A stretch of 64,000 nucleotides of DNA, from contig DF237195.1 of the NCBI GenBank assembly GCA_000708835.1, positions 1 through 64,000 of the forward strand, given 5' to 3'. This document shows positions 45,501 through 55,300 of the stretch, piece after piece. The notes under the pieces were generated by a model. The model made no database searches. It saw only the letters and a list, made by a program, of their open reading frames with translations, and had not been told where the DNA came from. Origin of the DNA: Klebsormidium nitens (lineage: Eukaryota > Streptophyta > Klebsormidiophyceae > Klebsormidiales > Klebsormidiaceae). Position 1 is the stretch's first letter. Every line of letters begins with the position of its first letter. Position numbers and translations under genes: made by a program.

Positions 45501-47793
45501 ACCAGCCTCTTCTGGGCAATTCGGGATGCAAGCAGGTCGGCAAGATAGCGTCCGGTTGATGATGAGGCCGGGCGCTTTCGAGAGGAACGGAAACGGAAGC
45601 GCGGAGATTGGCGAGCTGTTCGCGGCCGCCTGTGCGATCTTGACGAAAGCTGGGATTCCGGCGGACACCGGCGGAATGCAGGATGACGAGCTGACCCGCC
45701 TGCGGAGCGCGATGCGCCCGGTGTTCCGATCCAGCGTGCGGTGGTTCAACACCGCCCTCGAAGACCTCAGGGATTACGCCACCGAGCCAAACCCTCCGGC
45801 GGGTGGCCCCGCGGCCGCGCCCGCCCGCGACTGGGAGGCCGACTTCGAAGCCGCGCCCGACGTGCTAAAGCTGCTGGGCGTGCTCGCCAACTTCGACCGG
45901 TCGTACGCCGCGCTCCTGGGCGCGCGCGCGGTCGCCGTCCATCGGGCGGTCGCGAGCACCATGGAGAAGTGGAATGTGCGCCCCAGAGAAGAGGCGACAG
46001 GGGAGGAGCGCCCGGGGAAACGAGCGCGCGCGGATAAGAATGCGGGGAAAGAAGAGCGCGCGAACAAAGAAGCGTCCGCGCACAAAAGCGCCCCGGGAAA
46101 ATCTCGCCCGGTGGAAAGAGCGCGCGGTCCGGCCAAAGAAGCGGTGGGAGTGCCTCAGGAGACGGGTGGTATGACCGGGGAGCTGCCGGAGGGTGTCCAG
46201 GTTGTTACCTCGGGCGTTGCGGATTTTTGGCGGCCGTTTGTGCGCTCTGCGCGTGAGAGAGGGTTTGCGGGCGACAAGTCAAGAGAGCCAAGCGGTGAGG
46301 CAGGAATTAGCGAAAGTCCGGCGGGCGCCGGAGAGAGCTTCGGAAGAGAGCGTGGCCGACGTAGAGCGACAGAATGCGGAACTGAAAGACACTTTGGGAC
46401 AAGGAAAAGCAACCGCAGAGGGTCACGTCGAGGCGGACAAGCAGTCCAAAGGTTCTCCTGCGCATGAAGTGGCGATGAGAGGTGCTGAATACGGCGCTGG
46501 AAATGAGCAGGATCGACGTTCTTCCCCTTCATGGACCGAGCCTTCCTTTCTGAAAACCTGGAGCCCTCCGCCCTCACGACCGGGGAACGCAGTCCCAAAA
46601 TTCGGTGCAACGTCCCAAGGAGCGCCACAAGACAGTTTTTCCGCTTCAACCGGTGCTAAAGTCAGAGAGCCTGTCGATAGCCCGCGGTTCAAACCCTGTA
46701 CCGGTGTAGGTCCTTTCCCAGTGCCCGAAACAGTTGCAAACCTCGGCGGTGCTGAAGCGGGGGATCTCGCTGCGGGAAACAAAGACGCAAAACGTGTAGA
46801 AGGTTTGCTGAAGCTGGGGCCAAAGAGGGGAACGAAGTAGGATGCAAACAAAGCTCCCGAATGGAGAGTGTCAGCTCCCCTGAGGTCACGGTTTCCCGGC
46901 CAACCTCCGCGCCAGCAAGGGCGGGGGCGCGCGGCGACCCGGTTCTACTCCGCGACGCGTGCGTGCTGGTTAACGCGACGCGCGGGCAGAAGACGGAGGC
47001 TCTCTGGAAGATCCACGGGGCTCGGAGGCTGAGAGATAACAATCCCGGGGAGGCGCTGCTGACGTCAGAGGAGACGGAGGACCTCGCGCTGCTCGAGGTG
47101 GTCGAGCTGGCGGCCGCGCCGCACCTTGCCCGTGACCCCGCGACGGGGCGCTTCGCGGCCCCGCGCGCGTCCGAGCCGCGGGGCTGGACTGCGAGCGCCC
47201 TCGTGTGGATGGAGCGGCAGCGCATCGCGGCGCGGGGATACGATGGGGATAGCGAGGACCTCAAAATAGTAAGGCGAAGTCATTCGCAGAATCTACAAAC
47301 AGATGCAGCGCCCATGACTCTAACCGAAAAATGTAGATACGAAACTCTGGTAGGGCGTTTTATGGAAATGAGATGTCCAGTACACGAGTAGGAGTAAAGC
47401 GATTCGTCTTGTCATTGTACTGCTGCTCGATCTTATTCGAATCGGCCGTTCATTTGGCGGTCTTGATCCTGCTTTAGACATCGACCAACTTCTTGCTTTC
47501 AAAACCGTAACAATGGCTTACAAGCAACGAACTACTTGCACACTATAATCTCTGCTTCTCTTCTTTGAATGACCAGAGAGTTTTCCTGTCGTGTTCCATG
47601 GGTTTGTGCGACGGGTAAGATTACTAGTGAAACGACGCAAGTTTCCCGAACGCCGACGAGCTTCTGATTCTTACGCTCGGCCTACTTGCAGCCGTTGTTG
47701 ACGGAGGGAGAGTGCAGCCACGTTTCCTCGGAGATGGAGAGTCGTGCTTCAAGATTGGTCCAGGAGGTTGTGCGTGTTCTTGAACGATCGTAG
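33545..47793 (+). CDS. Agenet gene A: giant Tudor-like protein with tandem two-exon modules
   Basis: Fourteen exons join with matching phases: 33545-33646, 34042-34114, 34762-34930, 35344-35431, 35698-35842, 36213-37875, 38286-40147, 40621-40727, 41308-42358, 42768-42868, 43211-44285, 44691-44797, 45190-47268 and 47692-47793 (8,724 nt, ~2,907 residues). Exons 1-3 encode one Agenet repeat (FQAGDVVEY...GLRGSWFRSK...YLHLRCLDF) and exons 4-5 the second (YAVGDAVDAFINICWWEVHI...FKHLRPTFIW). Agenet pairs are Royal-family readers of chromatin in plants, so nuclear chromatin binding is inferred. Then come RRGFETLLENV (~res 227) and a Trp-rich segment LNGWTPDEA...WYRAKFEKM (~365-450), repeated in exon 7. 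Four copies of a CALANA...RNAATGRFE segment follow, each with a short helix exon. These C-terminal domains are not recognised. Exon 13 is problematic: open frames shift near 46.26 kb and back near 46.8 kb. An alternative 561-bp intron 46,253-46,813 would restore the frame. Confidence 0.8.
37298..37465 (+). repeat. 84-bp in-frame tandem duplication in exon 6 of gene A
   Basis: Two copies encode LPVLALPCPLLESR followed by VAQPAMLPGTD. Differences are few (QP/ET), so the expansion is recent and the frame is kept. Confidence 0.85.
38286..40727 (+). repeat. Gene A module 1 (exons 7-8)
   Basis: Exon 7 (phase 2 in, phase 1 out) starts with a Trp/WFR segment (VNGWLPDEDE...WFRQKLERL). It then runs through acidic low complexity and ends in the CALANA...RNAATGRFE...GWYEEVVREVGY domain (~39.8-40.1 kb). 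Exon 8 is the helix LTTREKVKVYNFVGKLMQ...MLQRMQK. This is the founder-like module, because it also contains the Trp segment missing in modules 2-4. Confidence 0.7.
41308..42868 (+). repeat. Gene A module 2 (exons 9-10)
   Basis: Exon 9 begins phase 0 with AERNVVDTSSL...LLSAENCARAA and ends phase 1 after CALANARKEEKAEALRKM...LTRNAATGRFEEG...GWHDAVTFEVGY. Exon 10 (101 nt, phase 1 to 0) encodes MTPKEKNYMSNFVGNLVQQ...LEKFEQ. The pair is 0-0 symmetric. Confidence 0.75.
43211..44797 (+). repeat. Gene A module 3 (exons 11-12)
   Basis: Exon 11 begins AEDAASECLQSLGLESRKPL...LNEAPRA and ends after CALSNERRERKAGALRRM...AHNAVTGRLEV...WHDAVVREVGF. Exon 12 (107 nt) encodes LTKEAKRYMGQFVEKLVQE...LECMSQ. It is 0-0 symmetric like module 2. 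Acceptor 44,690 was chosen because the upstream AG gives a stop. Confidence 0.75.
45190..47793 (+). repeat. Gene A module 4 (exons 13-14), terminal and diverged
   Basis: Exon 13 begins EEVSLMGALSMLGLETGSPL...IPNEAARA, clearly homologous to module 3. It has an extra helical region (ELFAAACAILTKAG...RWFNTALEDLRDY) and ends with a diverged ACVLVNATRGQKTEALWK...ARDPATGRF copy. Exon 14 encodes PLLTEGECSHVSS...LVQEVVRVLERS and a TAG stop where the other modules have a splice donor. Here the exon junction is phase 0 rather than phase 1. Confidence 0.65.
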
Positions 47794-49395
47794 TAGGTGG
47801 GAACTGATCTTCTTACGGTGGCTAATCTCAAGCAAGCTCTTGCGCGACAGGTAGTTTGCGCTCTGGTCATGATGTGCTTTCCCCCAGAGCAATCAAGAAG
47901 ACGTTGATCAGACCAAACCTTCTTGTTCGCTGCGTCGCAGATTCAGTACTCTGTGCGGGCAACACCACTTTGAGATCGATCAAGTAGAAGCATCAATTCA
48001 GGTCTTCGCAGCCAGATCATCTTCTGTCAGCTCTCAAAGTGCTATTGCCAATCTATTCAAGTGCTCAGCCCCTCGATTTTGAGGCCTGTCGGACGGTTGA
48101 TTTACGACTTCTGGACTTTGCAATCTGTTTCATTGGGTGATGGTTGAGTTCTACTTGACGAGAGTTGATTATTGGTCTGATCCCGGATCCTGCGCTCACA
48201 ACCGTTATTATCGCTTGGAGGTGCGGGAGATCGGCCAGCCACCTGCCGAAGAGAACTGAATAATCAGATGCAGCACAGTGTTAAAAGGCCTGGCTCAGTC
48301 GTGTAGCGACGTGCTGGATCAGAGGAACAAGTCGCAATAGATCAATAAACGCTCATACTTTATTCTGAAGAGTTACCACATGAGCTTCACATAGAGTTTC
48401 AGCGGCAATGGGAACGAGGAGTATAGTTCACCAGCTATTTCAAATCAACCTCATGAATGCGCTCAGCATCTTATCACACAACATAGGCTGCGAACGGTTG
48501 AATGAAGCCATGGGGTCGAAAGACGTCTCTTTATTATATGTATACGTCTTGATGGATCAGAGAGTTAACTTCACGGTTAGGCTGTTATATCTATGAGCAC
48601 TTCGTGTCAGCGTTGCACTACTACCTACAGTTGATCAAATCAAAGCGCCATAACTCCCTGTGAAACGGCTAGCAAATACTTCAACGTGTTCGCATAAGTC
48701 AAAGCCTTACACACTATTATTCTCAAGCGCCATTTGATGTCTTGTAGATTGGTGACCTGCAATCGCTTGAGCCATCTGACCTCCGTACCAGCTGAAACAC
48801 CTTTTTGACCAAAAGGTTTGCGGAAAGAAGAAGTGTCTTTCAAACGACCTATGCAGACGAGCCAAGCAGCGCGCGCGGTCGCGGATTAAGGCGGTCGCGG
48901 CCGCCGTCGCCGTCAACCAAGCGCGTGGGCTAACGCACCTGCGTTGAATAGACATAAACTTACGTCAGGTCACATCGTTGACGATACGCGCAAGATGTTT
49001 GGAAAGGAAGACCTGATACGACGTGATGAGCGCCAAGCTTGAAAGAGAACACGAAGGACTGCGAGCGATCTTGAGCGCCCATCAGCAACGCAGAAGCATT
49101 CAAAGCACCACCAGCAGCCCTCGGGCTGCACAAACAACCTGAGCATTCTTTTGCGTGGCTCGGCTCCGCTCAGGAGGAACCTTGAAGCTTACTTTTGACG
49201 TGAGAGCAGGAATATATTTTGCCATATTTCTAAACATTCAATCATTGTAGAAGCAGGAAGGAAGGCGCTGGCCATGCAAGCGACTCTTCTGGTTCAGAAG
49301 CACGGTGCAAAGCTAGGCCGGCTCAATCTTGTAAATTCTGCTGAGCTAGCAGCATTCTAATTCATCTGTGAGTCGAGAACACATCTGAAGACGCC
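47794..49395. other. Intergenic between genes A and B
   Basis: 3' flank of A and promoter of B. A CpG-rich patch (~48,870-48,935) stands out in an otherwise AT-balanced stretch. No gene recognised. Confidence 0.4.
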
Positions 49396-52300
49396 ATGGC
49401 AGCTTCGAAGGAAGCGAGGCAGGAGTGCAGCTTTGAGATCGGGGATGTGATTGAGCACAGAAGCTCCGTGGTTGGGATCAGAGGAGCGTGGTTCCTATCA
49501 AAGGTATGCTTTGCTAGGTTAGACATGGTAGACTCCGAGCAATAGAGCAATCTGCTTCATGCAACTCTTTCATCAATGAGCCTGGCCATTCAATCTGGCT
49601 CTGCAACTCTTCATTCAAGGATGCAGAAAGATCATCTGTCTAGGCAGGTCAAGTGAGGGGATTGAGGGAACTGATTTGGGAGTTTGTCAGACTCGAGGAT
49701 GGTGCATAGAAAGCCTTTCCGAAAGGAAACCTTATATAATTTGGAATATTAGGTAATATCGTCTCTCTGACCAGGTCATCAGAGGGGTTCGAAGGAATTC
49801 ATTTGAACGTTTGTCAGAATCCACCAATGTTGCATGGACAGCCCTTTCGATAGGAAACCTTCGTATGGTTGAAGCATTCAATAAGCTATTAGAGCCTTGT
49901 CGCAAGGCTTGCGAAGAATCAGGCTTGCTGGGAATCTGTAGAGTAAGTTCTGCCAGTTCCTTCTGATTACAGAGGAAGATAAATGAGGTTTTGCTGTTGC
50001 TGAGCTGAACTTTTACGCTGGCAGATTATGGACGTTTCGCGTGGTGAGACAGCAGCATCGAGATATCTGCACGTGCATTACTTGGACTTCAATGACGGTG
50101 AGGCGTTTTTTCCTATTCAAGTACATGTGAGTCGAGTATATCGGCAGGAGACGGACAAGGACCGGACTCCTAAACAATATGAGCCTTTGCCAAAATTGAC
50201 TCGAGCAATCAAGAGCTTGGGACAAGAGCGTGCTGGAACTCAAATTGCTTGGAAGCTTGAGAATTTGCTGAGTATTACCCACTGTAAGAAGTGTCCGACC
50301 AGCGAGGACGACTACACCACGGCATTCTTATATAGTGCATCTGGGCCGCTGTTTCCTTCAATGTTGAAAATTCTTCCCCTCGTGTCCACATGTTGCATTG
50401 GCTTGTAGCTTATGCTTCAGTGGTACTTCTGCGGATAGCCGTCAGTGCCTCTCTTTTGAATATTCCTTCAACGTTGGCATGTTAAGCCGCAGGATGCTTT
50501 TCATGGCTTTCTTCCCCGCAATCCTCGCACCTAGAAAACCACGTAAGGTTGCGCGTCGACCGAAAACCTACCACCCCCCACTCGTATGTTGTCAGACCAC
50601 GTGGTTCAGAAAACCTTGGTTTCGGCAGAGGTTTGCAGCAAACCCTTCACATCTGTGCGCCCTATATCACCCAATTCTGCACCAAAATGCTCAATCCAAA
50701 GCAAGTGGGCAATGGCCATGTGTGGTGGCAATTGCCGACAAGGCTTCTTTGAGCAGAAAAGATGCGAATTTGATAGATTTAGGCGACACAATCACTTCAG
50801 TGTTGCAAACCTCTTGCAAACCCAGATTTATGGAAAGCAGGCCTCTGATTGGCTGAAAAACCTGGGAGGTTTTCGGTCGACGCGCAACCTAAGACTATGC
50901 GCAGAGTATGAATTCTACTCCTATTTGCTTATCTTCTGACTACCAATTCTCAAACCGCCTTCCGTTTAACACTATGTAGTTCTCTGACTTCATTGACGCA
51001 ACTTTATACTTAGGATGAAAACAGATTCCACTGTCCAATATGCTCGAAACTCACGAGATTCAGCGCTTCTGCAACGCAGAAATGCACACCGTCCGCTTGT
51101 ACGATTCCGTTCCGTCCCAGCCCGACAAGCGGAGCGACAGGGCGCTCATGGCGCGGCCGGATCCGCCCCACCACTACGTCGTCGCTCGGGGAACTTCCAC
51201 AAGTCAGCCCCCAAGACAAGGGGGCCCCAAGCTCTACTTCCACCGGACTCGAAAGTGAGATACGATGTTCGACGAATGTTCGGAGTTGCTTGCACTGGAG
51301 GAAAGATCATAAACAAGCTGCCTGCTCCCTTTTCAATTTCTGCCTGCCATTGGCAACTCATAATTCGTTTGCTCCTTCATGTTCGCGATGTAGTCAATAA
51401 GGTGCCTTCGATTACTCCTAGGCTGCTTTCGTTAGATGGTCGGATCAATGAAGCAACTTTCAGCTGTTAGAATCACCTTCAAGCAGGCTCCGACCGGTCA
51501 AGTGCAGAGGTCTTCTTAAGAACCGCAAGCCAAACAATGGAAGAAACAAGAATCCTGAAACGGGTGGCAGTGTTTATAGGTTATCTTTCTCTCAACCGTA
51601 CTTTCTTGACAGTCTGAATTTTTCCCAATTGGCCATCAGGTTTGCTGTGGGTGACGCTGTGGATGCGATGTACACCAACTGCTGGTGGGAGGGCCACATC
51701 AAGAGCATCTCCGGAAACGACGTCACAGTGAGTGGTTTCAGATGCCCAGAGCTGTTGGCGTGTCTCTTACCGGAGCATCTGAACAGACGTGATTTCTCGT
51801 GTCAGCATGTTGCGTGAAGATCGCCCTTGAAAGAACTGCAGTTTACGCTTGGAAGCCGCTTTAGTTCAGGCTCTCAGGAACAAGCGTTGACACTAGCACA
51901 GTGAGACGATCCTTCCCATCTCAAATATCGAGACCCAAGGATGAACTGTGACATTCCTTCGCTTGTCTCCGCATGTCAACACACAAAGTTTGTGAACGGC
52001 TACTCTTAAGAGAGCTGGTCGCCTTGTTTTTCTTTGAAAGGTGCGCCTTCCATCCAGCCTGTTGAAGTGAAATATTCGCCTCTTACTCAGATTAAGCAAG
52101 TTCATGTTACTATCTGCTCTCAGGTGGCCTTCGCGAAGCCTCCCAGGGGCGAGGGTGACGTCCAGATAATCCACAACCGCAGTCTCCGGCCCACGCTGGA
52201 TTGGAACAACGACACGTGGACGATCGCGCCCGGGAAAGCCGCGCTGCCTCTCATCGGCGTCTTCGAAGGTACGCCACAGGCACGCGTCTTGAATGCAGGC

Positions 52301-55300
52301 GAAAAATGAAGAATAAGAGATATGCTCTTGAAAAGGAAAATGTCAGATGAGAGTTGGCAGGTACTTGGCGAAAGATCTACTCTCGACATTGTGACTTCAA
52401 GTGACAAATCAGACAATGCTCTTGTGATGTTCACGGCTCTTCCAGGCTCGTTGATCTTCTTGCAAGCCGCAGATACAAGCATTGGTACCAAGGATAGCTG
52501 CTAGGGACCTTATCTGATTCTTCAACATGTTGAGCAAAGATCGAGATTATAAGATTCGCATTTGGGAGTCACGAATGGGTCCCTGGGCTCATCCGTGGGG
52601 TTGACAGCGGTGATAACCTCAGGCGCCTCGCCCATGCAATGGATTGGCGAACCCCTAAACACGCTTTCTCATCATCTTGGGGTGCAAGCGCTTGCGAGAA
52701 GAAGCCGTCCGGTCTCTGATTCTCTTTACTGACCCCTTAACATCTCTGCAGATGCCAGCGGCCGCGTTATCGTTGACAACTCGCTGGAGGGGCAGCCGGA
52801 ACCGCCGGAACCGGGGGCGCAGCAACAACTTGAAGCGGGTCTGCTGAGCCCAAAACCGTCCCGCTCCCCTTTGCCAACCTCCCCCTCCGGCTCTAAAGCT
52901 GACGTGAGCAGCAGGGCCTCCTCCAATCAGCGTGACGTCAGCAAGAAGAATGCGCCGAGAAAACCCAAAACAACTCCCAAAACGGAGCCGATACATGAGG
53001 CGGACAGTGATCCGGAAGAAGAGGGGGCGCAGAAGCGAGAGACAGAGCGAGAGGAGGGCCTGTTTCCGAATATGACGGACGATGACGTCATCAAGGGCTT
53101 CGAGACGTTGCTCGGTTCGGTCCCCCGGGCGACCCACCCGGGCGTGCAGCGGCTGGGGCTACGGGGCTTCTTCAAGCAGAAGGTCGCCGAGATGCACGCC
53201 GGGGAGCTGTTCCCGGCGCATCCGCCGGCGGCCGAAACGGCGGGCGCGCGCGCGCGAGAAACGAAGAACGAGAGCGGGGAGTCGTTGGCGAGCTCGAATC
53301 TGTCCGAGGAAGGAAAACTACGCGGTACTTTGCCGGTGGCTCCGGCAGAGCGGGTGGAACCGGGGGAAGCAGAGCTAGACCTTGGGAGGGAATTGAAAGA
53401 CCTTAAGGGTTCTGAGAAGGGAGACGAAGGGGAAGAAGTGAAAGGGACGGAGGAGAAGCAAAAAGAGGTAGAGGGTAAACAAGAACGGGAAGCCGTTCAG
53501 CCGCATGCTGGAGAGAAGCGGGGAAGAGGGAGGCCCAAGCTAACGGAGGAAGCGAGGGCGAAGAAGAGGCTCGGCGGACCGGCGGATTCCGTTGGTGCGA
53601 CGCTGGGCGTCTCTCACGGCAACGGGGGTCCCAAGCGACGGAATCTGGAGAGGGGGAAAGCGGAGGCGGGGGTGTTCCTGAGCGCGCTGCTCGCGCGCTG
53701 GGAGGGTGTTCACATTGACGAGGCTCGGCTGGTTTTCAGTGAGCTCAACGAGTGGGCGCCCTCGGAGAGTACAATCAAGGGGATCCACGGGGGGGAGATC
53801 AAAGACTGGTACCGGGCCAAGGTCGAGCGGATGCGTGCGAGCGGCACGCGCTTCGTACGGATTGTCTCGCAGACGACTAAACAACTGAGGTATGCCTGGC
53901 AGCCCTGGGGCGACGCGCGCTTCCCCGAAACCCTCAAACCCTCGGTGCACCCGAAAGCGGAGATGACGTCAGCGAAAGGCGCGGTGCATGAAGGGGGGCG
54001 AGAGGACGCGCCCGGGAACGAGGGGGCAGCGGACGGTGACGTCACGAGGGAAAGTCTGGTGGCGGAGCGAAAAGGGGAAGACACGAGGGGCGGGGGGAGC
54101 GGTTTGGGGGCCCCGGGAGCAGAAGCCGTGACGTCAGCAGCTGACGGAGAGGGTGGAGAACAGGTCAAGGAGGGAGAGTCTGAAGAAACCGCCGAGGAGA
54201 GTCCTCCACGTGGCGACGTCCGAGACGCCACGGCTGAAAGCGAAGGAAGAACGGAGAGAAAGGGGAAGTCGGAAACCGAAGACGCTGAAGAGGGCCTGAT
54301 GTTGGAGTCAGCAGAAGCTCCCCAGGTTGGGGAGGCAACCGCGAAAGAGGAAGTACCGGAACGAGAAGCGAAGGAAACGGGAAGGAAAAAACACGGCGAC
54401 AACGCAGCTTTTGAAGACAACGCAACAGCTAAAGGGGAGGAAATACTAGCAGGGAAAGAAACCGCAGGAGGAGGAGGAACTGTGGACGGGTGCCCGAACT
54501 TGGCCGCAGGCGATGGTGCAGGAGTAGCAGAGGTGAAAGGGAACGTTGAGGGGATCGGAACTTTTGGAAAGGCGGACGCCTCTGGGGAAGGGAGTGCAGA
54601 TAGCAAGGGTTCGGGGGACGGTGAAAGAGCGGCTGAGGGGAACGGAGCCGCCGAGATGAAGGGAAGTGCAGAAGAAAGCAGATCTGCCGGATCCTTTGAG
54701 GACGTAGGAGGCATGAAGAGTGCCGAGCGGGACGGAACGCCTGAGACCGGAAGCGTCGGTCAGAAGGCCAAGAAACGGCAGAAGAAGAAAGAGCCCGTCG
54801 TAATTCCCATGAACGTGCTCGACTTCTTCTTGGACGATACGGAGGAAGAGGTGCCCTTGATTGAGGAGCAGAATGAACGGAATCCCGGAAGCGGAAGGGA
54901 ACCGGAACGATTTTCGGATGTGCTAGAGGGGCAGACGGAGCGAGACTTGGCTCAGGGTTCGCTTGCAGAAACGTCAGCGGATGGAACGGTGACATCGGCA
55001 GAGGAGGCGGAGGCGATCATTCGCCCGCTGCTCGCGCGCTGGAGCCGTGCCGACCTGGACGAGATATTTAACATTTTCAAGAAGTTGAACGGATTCGTTC
55101 CGCACCGGAACGGGAACGGAGCCAAGCGGCAGGGCACCAAGAGCTGGTTCGAGGGCCTGTTCCGGCGGATGCTTGAGACCGGAAAGCGGTACGTGGAGCG
55201 GAAGAAGCTGGGTGAAAAGAAAGCCGTGAACCTGCAGATGCGGCCTTGGCCAACAAAGCGCCACGTGGCATTTGGAGAGGGCCACGTGGGTGCTGCCGGG

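Noticed and set aside
53710-54714. 334-codon antisense Ser/Pro frame in gene B
   Set aside because: Antisense of an E/K/G-rich reading frame in high-GC DNA gives long Ser/Pro frames by composition; the sense frame contains paralogous domains.
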